Positions 49,598-59,352 of a stretch of 64,000 nt of DNA are shown in pieces; the stretch's first letter is position 1, and the number at the start of each line of letters is the position of its first letter. Source of the DNA: Candidatus Fermentithermobacillus carboniphilus. GTDB taxonomy: Bacteria > Bacillota > Sulfobacillia > Fermentithermobacillales > Fermentithermobacillaceae. The stretch is from the NCBI GenBank assembly GCA_018208355.1, contig CP062796.1:1458494-1522493 (forward strand). The letters run 5' to 3'. A program made the translations under genes and the position numbers. Below the pieces are notes generated by a model, which was not told where the DNA came from, did not search any database, and saw only the letters and a list, made by a program, of their open reading frames with translations.

Positions 49598-52174
49598 ATG
49601 TTAAAGAAACTTATTGCTACTGCGCTTGCAGCAGCAATGATTTTCGGGCTCGTCAGCGTGGGCTTCGCTGCAACCTCTCCGTTCCCGGACACTGCGGGTG
49701 TGGAGCAGGAGGCAGCTATCGCCAAGTTGAAGGCCCTGGGACTCGTCAAGGGTGACGAGAACGGCAATTTCAGACCATATAGCACCATTAATAGGGCTGA
49801 GTTTACCGCTATGGTCGTGAGGATGCTCAACCTCGAGACCGCAGCGAGTTACCTGAATACTCCCACGGTGTTCCCCGATGTCACGGAGCAGTGGTCATGG
49901 GCATATGGCTACATCAACGTGGCTACCGGACGCGGTCTCATCAAGGGGTTCGAGGATGGCACCTTCAGACCTGGCGAACCGGTAACCCAGGCTCAGGCTC
50001 TTACGATTCTCCTTCGCGCTCTTGGTTACAACGATAACCTGCCTGGTGACTGGCCGATTGACTATGTCCTCAAGGGTGCTGAACTAGGAGTCATTGGATC
50101 AGGTTTTGTCGGTAACGTAGGAGCAACAAGAGCGCTCGTAGCCGAGTTGGTTGCGAATACTCTTGACCAGGCTCCTGTGAAAGAAGACAAAGATGCTCCC
50201 GGTAACTTTATCGAGAAGTGGCCTGCCGGTACCACACTCTACGAAGACGTATTTGGTCTCAGGACTGCTGGTAAGGAGCAATCGGTATCTGGCAAAGTTG
50301 CGGCCAAAGTGAACACGACTGATAAGAAGATCCAGATCGGCGATACCTGGTACGACTACGCAGATGCTGTTGCCGTATTCGGCAAGGATAATATCAGCGA
50401 CCTCTTCGGGCAGTTCGTTTCGGCGACCTTTAACAAGTACGGCAAGATTATCTTCATCGAAGTAACGACGGCAGGCGAAGTTGTCGGCGATGTGACTGCG
50501 ATAGACACCGTAAACCTCAAGGTCACTGTCGGCGGCACGAGCTACAACGTTCTGTCCACTGCTGAGATCTACAAGAACGGCGAAAGACTGACAGACTCGA
50601 CGACCATTGCCGGGGCACTGGTAGCCATCAATGGAGCCAGCGCGAAGCTTCTGCTTGACACCAACGGGAAGGTCTATCGTATTGATGCCAGCAAACTGGA
50701 TCTTGCCGGTACCCTTAAGGCCAAGCGCAGTGTGATCGGTTCGGATGGGACGATTACGAATCAGATTGACGTTGAGCTTACCGCGGGAGGAAGCGGAATC
50801 CAGACCTATTCCTGCACCTCCAGTACAGTCATAGTAAGGAACGGCGCTAGCGTGGGCTTCGCAGCTCTTGAGACTGGCGATGATCTGAAGTTTTCCGCTA
50901 CTGGGACCGCACTCCTGTATCTTGATGCATGGAAGAACGTAGTGACAGGTTACAAGGTTACGGCTGTGGTTGCAACCTCCGATGGACGCACTGTCACTGC
51001 AGTGAAGGACGGCGTTGAGAGCACGTTCGCAGTTGACAAGAACTACACTGAGCCTATCAATGTCAACACGACTTATGACTTCAGCCTCAACCGCGCTGGC
51101 AAGATTACTAAGGCGACCGTCACAGCCGTCGCGGGACCCAAGACCGGCGAAGTTAAGACCGTGAGCGGCAAAGACCAGGTCTGGAACGGCACGAAGTCTC
51201 GTGTTGACTACAGGGTATCATTCAGCGATGGTTCGGTTCTAGTTCTCAATGACCTCACTATCGACGAGTTCAAGAAGAACGGAAACCCCATTGCTATCGT
51301 TGACGCAAATGGCGACGGAGATACTAATGACGACATAGACAAGGTCGTTACGGTATGGAATAATGTTGCCGCAAACGATCTGTTCCGGCTTGAGGCTGGA
51401 TACGACATCTTTGCCTACAGCCCGAAACTGACCGGGTATGCTGTAAGGGAGGCTGCTTCTGACAAGTACTCGGTCTCGGATGGCGTGTACACAACGGCCA
51501 CTGTCATCACGTACTGGAACACCGAAGTCACCTTGAATGGTGTGCGCGTATCCAACACGTCCCCCGCTGCGCAGGCTGCTCCGGGTGATGGCACGTACCT
51601 GATCACTGTAACGTTCACAGGTAAGGATGACAACGGAGTACCCATTGCGGCGTCTGTGTCGCTCGAGAAGCTCACCGACGCAAAAGCCTATGCTGTCAAG
51701 TCAATAACTACGGAAGATGATGTCTATACCTTCACGCTCGACACAAACGCTGGTGCGACCACCGTCAAGGTCAACAAAGATTCGATAATCGTGAAGGATG
51801 GTTCGAAGGTGACCGCTGCGGACATTAAGATCGGTGATCTCCTGCAGGCGGCGGCCGCGGATACTAACGGAATTAACCCGTACGTCAAGGCAACTACCGA
51901 CGAAGACAAGCCGGTGGTAACAGTCACCCAGGCGAAGTGGACGGCGGCAACGCAGACGACAAAGAGCAAGCTGGAGGTTAGTTTCACTGTGAACGAGGGC
52001 TGCCCGAAGGCGTACGTCTGGATAGCTGGCACTCAGTATACGGCAACCAGGAGCGGTGCGACGTGGACCCTCACGGTGGAGGACCTGGCGGCGAAACCTG
52101 CTAAGGTTACGGTTGCGGCAGTCGACTATGCGGGCCTCGTGTCAGAGGCGGTTGACGCCAACGTGACCGAATAA
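49598..52174 (+). CDS. SLH-domain S-layer protein
   Basis: 858 residues. A signal peptide (MLKKLIATALAAAMIFGLVS, cut near FAA) is followed by two to three SLH domains (about residues 30-185: FPDTAGV, then GENGNFRPYSTINRAEF-like and GFEDGTFRPGEPVTQAQAL) that bind secondary cell-wall polymer. The remainder is a chain of beta-rich, Ala/Thr/Asp-rich segments ending in VDANVTE, typical of the assembling part of S-layers. GGAGGA lies 12 bases upstream of ATG 49598. A strong promoter and a terminator flank it as a single unit. Confidence 0.88.
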   Translation: MLKKLIATALAAAMIFGLVSVGFAATSPFPDTAGVEQEAAIAKLKALGLVKGDENGNFRPYSTINRAEFTAMVVRMLNLETAASYLNTPTVFPDVTEQWSWAYGYINVATGRGLIKGFEDGTFRPGEPVTQAQALTILLRALGYNDNLPGDWPIDYVLKGAELGVIGSGFVGNVGATRALVAELVANTLDQAPVKEDKDAPGNFIEKWPAGTTLYEDVFGLRTAGKEQSVSGKVAAKVNTTDKKIQIGDTWYDYADAVAVFGKDNISDLFGQFVSATFNKYGKIIFIEVTTAGEVVGDVTAIDTVNLKVTVGGTSYNVLSTAEIYKNGERLTDSTTIAGALVAINGASAKLLLDTNGKVYRIDASKLDLAGTLKAKRSVIGSDGTITNQIDVELTAGGSGIQTYSCTSSTVIVRNGASVGFAALETGDDLKFSATGTALLYLDAWKNVVTGYKVTAVVATSDGRTVTAVKDGVESTFAVDKNYTEPINVNTTYDFSLNRAGKITKATVTAVAGPKTGEVKTVSGKDQVWNGTKSRVDYRVSFSDGSVLVLNDLTIDEFKKNGNPIAIVDANGDGDTNDDIDKVVTVWNNVAANDLFRLEAGYDIFAYSPKLTGYAVREAASDKYSVSDGVYTTATVITYWNTEVTLNGVRVSNTSPAAQAAPGDGTYLITVTFTGKDDNGVPIAASVSLEKLTDAKAYAVKSITTEDDVYTFTLDTNAGATTVKVNKDSIIVKDGSKVTAADIKIGDLLQAAAADTNGINPYVKATTDEDKPVVTVTQAKWTAATQTTKSKLEVSFTVNEGCPKAYVWIAGTQYTATRSGATWTLTVEDLAAKPAKVTVAAVDYAGLVSEAVDANVTE

Positions 52175-52227
52175 ACCGGGAAAGAGCTGGAGCGTATCTA
52201 GCCAAGACCTGGAGGCGGTTGAAGGGC

Positions 52228-52262
52228 AAGACCGGGGGGCAGTAGTCCCCCTGGTCTTTGTT
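52228..52262 (+). terminator. Terminator after the S-layer gene
   Basis: AAGACCGGGGGG (52228-52239) pairs with CCCCCTGGTCTT (52247-52258) with one G-T pair; a weak T-rich tail (TCTTTGTT) follows. The next gene begins 155 bases later and appears to have its own start. Confidence 0.65.
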
Positions 52263-52416
52263 ATCAGTGGATCCGTGATCGCTGCGGTGGCGTGTCCGTG
52301 ATGGGAGCGTATCGCCAGCTGCTCTCGGAGGGTAAATCAGTCGCTAAAGGATGAGGGGCTAACTCGAGATGGGCAGGGTGTAGTAGGTAGTCTCCGAGAA
52401 AGGAAGGGGCATCCAG

Positions 52417-53298
52417 TTGCTAGGGTGTTTGTCTAAAATGAAACGGGTGGTTAGTGCATGTGTCATAGCTTGGGTTGTGCTCCGTGCTCCCGGTATATCG
52501 AGGGCACAGGAGCTGTCGGGCAGGGCAGTGGAAATTAGGAGTCATTGGGCTGGGACCGTGATCACAGAAGCAATCGCAAGAGGCCTGGTAAGAGGTTATC
52601 CCGATGGCAGCCTGAGAGTCGACAGACACGTCACGCGTGGAGAGTTCGCTGTGTTGATCTGTAGAGGTATAGTCGCGGAGGAAGTGAGTGATTGGGCGAA
52701 ACGGGTACTTCCGCCATTTCCGGATATTAGGGACCACTGGGCTGTGAGCTACATCACCGCGCTCGCGGAGATGAACGTGCTGCGGGGTGATGGAGGAAAG
52801 GTGCGACCGGATGAGCGCATTACCCGGGCTGAGGCGATGACATCCTTAGACCGAATCATCGAAGCATTCGCAGGAAGTTTAAGCAACGAGACGGGAGCTA
52901 TGCCCTTTGCGGATGCTGCATCCGTACCCGACTGGGCTGAAGAGAGCGTCAGACGACTTGTGAAGCTAGGGGTAGTGATTGGCGATGATAAAGGGTACTT
53001 AAGGCCATTGGATGACGTCACACGTGCGGAGGCTGTGACGCTCATACTTAGGACAATGGAGGTTTTGGGTAAGAGGTGGGACCTTGAAGGAACCATCGCT
53101 GGAGTTGATCCACTTTCTCGTGAGATGTGGATAACCTCAAGCGGAGAAACTGTGCGCTTGAGGTGGCTGTCTGACACAATAAATGTATATAGTGGCGGTA
53201 AGTCCGTCGGGTTGGGGTCAGTTCGGTTTGGTTGCAGGGTAAAGGTTGTGCTCGACGGATCGAAGAAAACAATTGGTATGATAATTATTGACAAATAG
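52417..53298 (+). CDS. Small secreted SLH protein
   Basis: 293 residues. N-terminal signal-like segment (about 8-30), then three SLH domains (about 40-90, 95-150, 160-215) and a 60-residue C-terminal segment (EGTIAGVDPLSREMWITSS, then RCKVVLDG-like strand) resembling an OB-like DUF5666 fold. It likely anchors to cell-wall polymer beside the S-layer. TTG 52417 has AGGAAGGGG 7 bases upstream; ATG 52438 is an alternative. Followed 79 bases later by a secreted protease gene. Confidence 0.8.
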   Translation: MLGCLSKMKRVVSACVIAWVVLRAPGISRAQELSGRAVEIRSHWAGTVITEAIARGLVRGYPDGSLRVDRHVTRGEFAVLICRGIVAEEVSDWAKRVLPPFPDIRDHWAVSYITALAEMNVLRGDGGKVRPDERITRAEAMTSLDRIIEAFAGSLSNETGAMPFADAASVPDWAEESVRRLVKLGVVIGDDKGYLRPLDDVTRAEAVTLILRTMEVLGKRWDLEGTIAGVDPLSREMWITSSGETVRLRWLSDTINVYSGGKSVGLGSVRFGCRVKVVLDGSKKTIGMIIIDK

Positions 53299-53377
53299 GG
53301 GAACTCCGTGGTGAGTCTTGCGTCTAAATAGCGGTGATAGTGGTGTCAAATGTTACTTTGTTGATGAGAGGATATCT

Positions 53378-56300
53378 ATGACCAATAAGATGCGCCTAAG
53401 GTGCTTCTGCTTGGCAATCCTGGTGCTAGCCTCCGTTTTGGAGCCTCAAACAGTCTTGCGTGTTGGCGGGAAACCCAAATCTGCGGGGTACTACCTTGCT
53501 GCCGAACCTGCTGCGCGGTCGACGGTTGTCAGTCCTATATGGTCTAAGGATCTTCTGGCCGAGCTTGGGGTCGCGGCACTGGGACGAGATGGGGGCGGCG
53601 TCAAAATAGCTCTGATTGATACCGGCGCGGATGCAAGGATTATTCCACGCGCAAACATTATCAACTGGATAGATCTCACGTCAGAAGGCGTCGTGCCTAT
53701 GTCTGCTCCGCTGGAGGTATCACTCTCGGATACTGTGGCGTACGGGGGTCGCGTATACAACGTATCCGGAGTGAAGAGTGAGAGCGGCTATGTGAGGATC
53801 GGGCTGTTCAAGCCCAAAGAATCCATACCTGACAGCGCACCTTGTCGGGAGTTCATTAGACCTTTGGTGGAAGTGCCGGTCCTGATAGCCGACAACTACG
53901 TACCTAAACAATACGATACCGTGTACATTGACTCGGATCTCGACGGCAGTTTTGGGGATGAAGTTGGCCTGGAAGTGTATAGAAACAGCAGGGCTAGCGT
54001 AGGCGTGCGTGGACTCAGAGGTCTTCAGGGGACGTTTTCACTGGTGGTATCCGACATACGTGACAATGGGTCTCTAGTAGTCTTGGGTTTTGATGGGCAC
54101 GGGCACGGTACGTCAGTTGCTTCAATCATCACCGGACATGAGCAAAGCATCGAAGGGATAGCTCCCGGTGTACAACTAATTGTCATTAAGGCGGTTGAAT
54201 CATCAGGGACAAGTACCTGGAACCGGCTCGCCAACGCTATAGATGTGGCTTGTGCGGAAGGTGCCAAGGTGATCATATTGGCGGTAGCCCCTTCTGCTTC
54301 GAACGCGAATACTTCAGGGATATGCGCAGCGTTGGAGAGGACGGGGCGAGACTATGGTGCGGTGGTTGTGATGCCTGCGGGAAACGAGGGGCCAGGAATT
54401 GGTACTCTTCCTACCTACGCAGACCTGGATAACGTTGTGATAGCCGGTGGGTATATTCCCACGACGGTTTCAAAATATCTACACTGGAATTCAGGGGGGC
54501 GCCTGTGGCCCTGGTCGTCTATGGGGCCGACTGCAAATGGCTCCCCGGTTACAGTTATCGCTCCTGCGGTTGCTCCGGCGCTTCTACCGCTTTGGGCATC
54601 CAGCCCCGACCAGCCGCACCTTTTTGAGGGGACCTCGTGTTCTGCAGCCTATGTTGGCGGGGTGACAGCGCTGCTCGTAGAGCAGCACGTTAAAGCCGGA
54701 AAGACGCCATCGCCAGCATTAATCAGGAGGGCCCTCATGGAAGGAGCCCAGCCGTTGATGGGAATCGAGCCGGTAGAACAGGGAAGCGGGCTTGTAAATG
54801 CGTCGAACTCAATTGAGGCCTTGGAACGGATTCAGGAAAAGGCGAGAATCAGGTCAGTGTCCAAGTGGGGAACGACTTTCCTAGTAAACGGGTTCTTTTC
54901 AAGAGATCAAATACCGGGGTACGTTCCAGTCAGCATCGACAACTTCTCGCCGTTCTCTACCAGGTTGCGGCTAGAAGCCCCGGCATGGCTGAATGTGCAT
55001 ACCAAGGAACTCGGGATACCTGCGGTGGAGCAACGGACGATCCTCGTCTCCACAGACCCGGCACTAAGTCCTGGCCTTCACAGTGGGTGGATTAAGGGTG
55101 ATGACCCCGGCATCCCTGGCCAGGAACTGAAGTCGCTCTGGACTGTGCTGGTTCCGAGAGATTTGGGGGAAGAAGGGCATTTCGGGATACAGCAACTGTT
55201 GTGGCCAGGTGATGTTCACAGGGAGTATGTACGAGTTCCCGAAGGTCTGGAGTACCTCGTGGTTTCCGCGGAGGTGACCCCGGGCATTGACTTGGGTCCA
55301 CGCGGGCGGATCAAAGTGTACGTGTACGGTAACAAAGGTCAGCCCTTATACGAAAGCCCCTGGATTGGTCGTGGCGCCGAGCAAAGGTCGGCGGAGGTCA
55401 AATTCAAGATTCCTTCAACTGGCGTCTGGGAGGTAGATGTAGTAAGCGATCCGGCGTCATCCCTGTTCGGTGCTGAAGAGGCGGCTTTCAAGTTGGACAT
55501 ATCGTATGAGGGGTTGATAGCCCGGGAGATGCACACGAGTCTCTGGGTGAGCGATACTGAGTCAAACACGCAGTCAGGCAGAGTCGTAATCAATAACACG
55601 GGGGAATCTTTTAAGTACGAGCCCTTGGTCATCGCCTCAGGAGAAAATGGGGACTTTATCGTGGAAGACCTGGCGCTGAGCGGGTCTGCGGCACTCATGA
55701 AGCCTTTGCCTCCCATTGCGCAGGGAACCAAGCGAGTTTTTATCGCCGCTTCAAATCCGAAAGACTCCGGAGCATCTTTAAGCGTGTTTCTATATTACTT
55801 CGACAAAGGCTCGAACCGTTGGGTGCAAGTGGCGAGTGCTAAAGGGACAGCGATGGAGGACGCAGAGATCTCCCTGGTAAACCCAAAACCTGGTCAGTAC
55901 ATAGCCTACGTGGAAGGATCTAGGCTGTCTGGGCCGGAAACTAGTTTCCGTTGGATAGCGGTCATTGCCAGAGAACAGCAGTCATTCAGCGTCACCGATC
56001 AAACTCCGGGAGATAAGACTACAGCCTGGGAGCAAAATGCCACCAAGGTTCTGACATTTTCGCCGCCCGGTTCGCTAGCAAAAGATGGTGAGCCAAAGAA
56101 AGTATTCCTCACGATATGGGATAGTGATTCGGGGAAACTCAAAAGTGCGATTCCCATTCATGTACATAAGGACTCTCCAATGCCGTTCGCGTATGTGGGC
56201 AAGGGAGCGGTCTTCGACGGTAAGATGGCCGTCACCATCCGTGCCTGGGATCCGAGAACGTTCAAACCGATAGATGCCCTGGTGCGCCTGGACGATGTCT

Positions 56301-56425
56301 GGTACCAGTTATACAAGGGGGAGGCCACAGTAATTCTTGACAAAACGAGTCTTGACGGAACTGTGCTCCTTGCCGAATATCCGGGTATGAGTCCCAGTAT
56401 GAAGGTCCTTGCGGATATGCCTTGA
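53378..56425 (+). CDS. Secreted subtilisin-like serine protease with insertion
   Basis: 1015 residues. Signal peptide (about 5-25), S8 protease with triad Asp81 (LIDTGAD), His243 (GHGTSVASI) and Ser420 (EGTSCSAAYVGG), and oxyanion Asn in PAGNEG. About 160 residues separate Asp and His, versus about 32 in subtilisin, so an extra region of about 130 is inserted. C-terminal 550 residues are beta-rich, with ligand- or adhesin-like repeats, and there is no SLH or LPxTG anchor. ATG 53378 has GAGAGGAT 7 bases upstream. It probably processes cell-surface proteins. Confidence 0.85.
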   Translation: MTNKMRLRCFCLAILVLASVLEPQTVLRVGGKPKSAGYYLAAEPAARSTVVSPIWSKDLLAELGVAALGRDGGGVKIALIDTGADARIIPRANIINWIDLTSEGVVPMSAPLEVSLSDTVAYGGRVYNVSGVKSESGYVRIGLFKPKESIPDSAPCREFIRPLVEVPVLIADNYVPKQYDTVYIDSDLDGSFGDEVGLEVYRNSRASVGVRGLRGLQGTFSLVVSDIRDNGSLVVLGFDGHGHGTSVASIITGHEQSIEGIAPGVQLIVIKAVESSGTSTWNRLANAIDVACAEGAKVIILAVAPSASNANTSGICAALERTGRDYGAVVVMPAGNEGPGIGTLPTYADLDNVVIAGGYIPTTVSKYLHWNSGGRLWPWSSMGPTANGSPVTVIAPAVAPALLPLWASSPDQPHLFEGTSCSAAYVGGVTALLVEQHVKAGKTPSPALIRRALMEGAQPLMGIEPVEQGSGLVNASNSIEALERIQEKARIRSVSKWGTTFLVNGFFSRDQIPGYVPVSIDNFSPFSTRLRLEAPAWLNVHTKELGIPAVEQRTILVSTDPALSPGLHSGWIKGDDPGIPGQELKSLWTVLVPRDLGEEGHFGIQQLLWPGDVHREYVRVPEGLEYLVVSAEVTPGIDLGPRGRIKVYVYGNKGQPLYESPWIGRGAEQRSAEVKFKIPSTGVWEVDVVSDPASSLFGAEEAAFKLDISYEGLIAREMHTSLWVSDTESNTQSGRVVINNTGESFKYEPLVIASGENGDFIVEDLALSGSAALMKPLPPIAQGTKRVFIAASNPKDSGASLSVFLYYFDKGSNRWVQVASAKGTAMEDAEISLVNPKPGQYIAYVEGSRLSGPETSFRWIAVIAREQQSFSVTDQTPGDKTTAWEQNATKVLTFSPPGSLAKDGEPKKVFLTIWDSDSGKLKSAIPIHVHKDSPMPFAYVGKGAVFDGKMAVTIRAWDPRTFKPIDALVRLDDVWYQLYKGEATVILDKTSLDGTVLLAEYPGMSPSMKVLADMP

Positions 56426-56459
56426 TTGACACAAGTTTGATCAATTGGAGTTGTTGCCC

Positions 56460-57911
56460 ATGATAAAGCTCGCTTCTAGGACCAAATCTTCAATCGCACT
56501 AACGGTGACAGTTTTGCTCCTTGTGGTACAGGCCGGATTTGCGTACGCGCAAGCGTCAGAGCCAGGGACAAAGTCACAGGCTACACAGACCGTTACTCTG
56601 CCCGCGGAAGAAGTCCCACTATTCAACCTCTTCACGGAGGTCAAGGAGTTCATCAAGAATTACCATACTAAGGCTGTTACTGACGAGCAGCTGTACCAGG
56701 GAGCCATTAAGGGAATGCTCGAGGCCATAAGCGACCCTTACTCCCAGTATATGACCGAGGAAGAGCTCGATAACTTATCATCCTCAATAGAGGGCGAGTA
56801 CGTCGGAATAGGTGTCACCATTGAACTCATCAACGGCGACATTACGGTGGTAAGTACTTTTAGGAACTCTCCTGCAGAGGAAGCAGGAGTGCGACCAGGA
56901 GATATCATAATCGGCGCTGGTGGAATCGATCTTCGCGGCAAAACCCATGTAGACGCCTCCAATATTCTTCGTGGCCCAGAAGGTACTGAGGTAACTGTCA
57001 ACCTGAAAAGACCTGCCACCGGAGAAACCCTAACCCTCCGTATCGTGAGGGCGCGCATTACTCCTCCCGCCCTTGCATTGGAAGATCTCGGAGATGGGAT
57101 CTACCGTATCCAGATAAGCCAGTTCACTTCAGCGACCGGAAGGGAATTCGGCCCGATAATGGGGTTCCTGCGCATGCGACAAATCCGGGGACTTATACTG
57201 GACCTGAGAAATAACCCGGGGGGCCTTTTGGATGACTGTGTCGAAGTGGCTGAGGAACTGGTTCCTAAAGGGCCTATAGTGGAGCTGCGGAGAAAAGATC
57301 TTAAGCAGGTACTTGAGAACGAAAAGGATACAGTGCCTGTGCCGGTTGTCGTCCTCGTAAACAAAGGCACTGCCAGTGCAGCTGAGATTCTGGCCGGTGC
57401 CATCAAGGACCGGGGCGTGGGAATCCTGGTTGGCGAGCCTACCTTTGGGAAAGCCTGCATACAAACGGTTGTCCCCTTAGGGGATAATATGGGTGGAATC
57501 CGCCTTACAATTGCCGACTACTATACCCCATCTGGAAAGTCCATTTCTGGAACCGGTCTCCAACCCGATATCTTTGTCAAACCCGAGGTCTTGAAAGCAC
57601 CCGACCGGGTGAACTATAAGCGACCCTTGAAAATGGGGATGGTTGGGCTTGACGTACTGGCCCTCCAAGAGGGCCTGGAGTTTCTGGGTTACGACGTTGG
57701 AGAGCCCGACGGCATCTTTGGCCCCAGGACCGAGCGAGCCTGCGCCAATTTCTGCAAGGACCATGGCTTGCCGTATAACGGTGCAATGACAGAAAGAGAG
57801 GTAGACGCGCTGTACTTCGCAACTCTCGATAAGGTGAAGAACGCGCCCGACGTGGTGTTGGAAAAGGGTATTGAAGTCTTGAGGAATAGGCTTACCACGG
57901 GGAACTGGTAA
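56460..57911 (+). CDS. C-terminal processing protease with peptidoglycan-binding domain
   Basis: 483 residues. Signal peptide (about 8-33), PDZ (about 110-190), S41 domain with catalytic Ser306 (GTASAAE) and Lys331 (TFGKA), 25 apart as in E. coli Prc, and a C-terminal PG-binding domain (about 395-460, LQEGLEFLGYDVGEPDGIFGP). Acts on the outer face of the cell. ATG 56460 with GGAG upstream. Thirty-four bases after the subtilisin-like gene, so perhaps co-transcribed. Confidence 0.92.
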   Translation: MIKLASRTKSSIALTVTVLLLVVQAGFAYAQASEPGTKSQATQTVTLPAEEVPLFNLFTEVKEFIKNYHTKAVTDEQLYQGAIKGMLEAISDPYSQYMTEEELDNLSSSIEGEYVGIGVTIELINGDITVVSTFRNSPAEEAGVRPGDIIIGAGGIDLRGKTHVDASNILRGPEGTEVTVNLKRPATGETLTLRIVRARITPPALALEDLGDGIYRIQISQFTSATGREFGPIMGFLRMRQIRGLILDLRNNPGGLLDDCVEVAEELVPKGPIVELRRKDLKQVLENEKDTVPVPVVVLVNKGTASAAEILAGAIKDRGVGILVGEPTFGKACIQTVVPLGDNMGGIRLTIADYYTPSGKSISGTGLQPDIFVKPEVLKAPDRVNYKRPLKMGMVGLDVLALQEGLEFLGYDVGEPDGIFGPRTERACANFCKDHGLPYNGAMTEREVDALYFATLDKVKNAPDVVLEKGIEVLRNRLTTGNW

Positions 57912-57994
57912 CGGGCGAGTAAATGGGATCTTTTAACGTGTGTGTCTCTGCTGTCTCCTCGGAATCGGTTACTACACTCTTCTTAACGAGAAGA

Positions 57995-58031
57995 ACTCAA
58001 GCCTGGTGCGTGTGCCCTACCAGGCTTGAGT
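57995..58031. terminator. 13-bp perfect hairpin between convergent genes
   Basis: ACTCAAGCCTGGT (57995-58007) pairs perfectly with ACCAGGCTTGAGT (58019-58031) around an 11-base loop. It is between the CtpA stop and the convergent Wzz-like stop. On the minus strand TTCTTCTC follows; on the plus strand there is no T-run. Probable bidirectional terminator. Confidence 0.6.
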
Positions 58032-58060
58032 CTGCACAAACGGAGTGAAATCGAGACCTC

Positions 58061-59275
58061 CTACCGTGGAAGGGGAAGACCGGTTTTCTGTGGAGACCTC
58101 CAGTACTCGATAAAGAAGGCCATGAACACCGATACGAACGCACCTAGAACCCCCGCGATCGCCATGTTCATAAGCTTTCTCGGCTTGACCGGCTCTTGCG
58201 GGACTAATGCAGGTGCGGCGATGGTCGTCTCGGGGAGAGTCGATGACGCCTCAACTACCTTCGTGTCCAGCGACGCAATTTGTGTGTTGAGCCGGTCAAT
58301 CAGGAGCTCAAGGTCCTGGACCTGTTTCTGTAGGGAAAGGAGCTTCTCGTAATTGGAGGAATAAGCTGCTTCAACCGAAGGCAGCATCTGCCGGGTCTCC
58401 TTCATGCGGACTTCCAATTCTCTGAGCTCTACTCTTTTCAGCGCTATGGTCTGTTCTAATTCCTGGTAGGTTTGGTTGGGAACCTCTGTCGGTCTGCCAG
58501 CGTAGTCAAGCGGTCCCGGGACTGTCTTGGGTGTGGCCGCTAGGAGCTTCTCCAACTCCTCGATGCCCTTTTGAAGTTCCTTCTGTCTCACTTCACCGGA
58601 AGTCAGGATGGACTTGTACTCCGTAATCTTTGCGGCGAGTCGATCAACTTCACGCTGCAGCACATCGATCTGTCCGGTATGTCGCAGGTTGTTCAGGTCA
58701 GTCTTAGCCACGTCCAGGGCCTTTTCGGCTTCTTGACGCTGCCTCGTAAGGTAGGACACGGTTTCTGAGACTGTATCCGAGTTTTTCTCCCTCACGAATT
58801 CGACGTACAGTTCAGCTATGGCATTGACTATCTTTGACGCCAATTCCGGGTCAGGATCCTGGATCTTGATGACCGTCAGGTTGGCCGACTTCCCAGCCTG
58901 AACCGTAACCGCCCTGGCCAGCGCGAAGGGTGTGTATCTTTCGTCATGCTGAAGGCCGAGTTTTTCGGTTACACGCTCCAAAAAATAGGGGCTGGTTATC
59001 ACTTCGTATGGGAGACCGTCTCTTGCAGCGAGTATCTGAACCGAAGCTTCGTAAACGGGTTGGAGCACGAAGAAACTCAGGACTCCTGCGGTAAGGACTG
59101 AAATGAGTGTTACCGTCGCTATCAACCAGCGCCATTTCCAGAGCACCGCTATGTATTCACGGAGGTCGATCTCGTCATCGTAGACCGGCATCGAAGGTAC
59201 TGGCATGTTCGTTGCCCGATGACTGGACCCTCCTTCAGACTTTAGGCTAGTATCGATACTTTCATCCCGATTCAT
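58061..59275 (-). CDS. Wzz-like chain-length determinant protein
   Basis: 404 residues. Wzz domain with two membrane segments (about 47-70 and 370-392) around a long helical, coiled-coil outside region (about 175-350), which is typical of polysaccharide co-polymerases. No tyrosine-kinase domain is fused. It is likely in one transcript with the ligase-like gene upstream, 77 bases away on the minus strand. Confidence 0.88.
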   Translation of the reverse strand: MNRDESIDTSLKSEGGSSHRATNMPVPSMPVYDDEIDLREYIAVLWKWRWLIATVTLISVLTAGVLSFFVLQPVYEASVQILAARDGLPYEVITSPYFLERVTEKLGLQHDERYTPFALARAVTVQAGKSANLTVIKIQDPDPELASKIVNAIAELYVEFVREKNSDTVSETVSYLTRQRQEAEKALDVAKTDLNNLRHTGQIDVLQREVDRLAAKITEYKSILTSGEVRQKELQKGIEELEKLLAATPKTVPGPLDYAGRPTEVPNQTYQELEQTIALKRVELRELEVRMKETRQMLPSVEAAYSSNYEKLLSLQKQVQDLELLIDRLNTQIASLDTKVVEASSTLPETTIAAPALVPQEPVKPRKLMNMAIAGVLGAFVSVFMAFFIEYWRSPQKTGLPLPR

Positions 59276-59352
59276 CCTGAAAGAACCCCTTTCGACTTAT
59301 CTTCTAATCCCGTTTATCGGCGAACTGGCTTCATCGTCCAGTGCCGCCCGTT

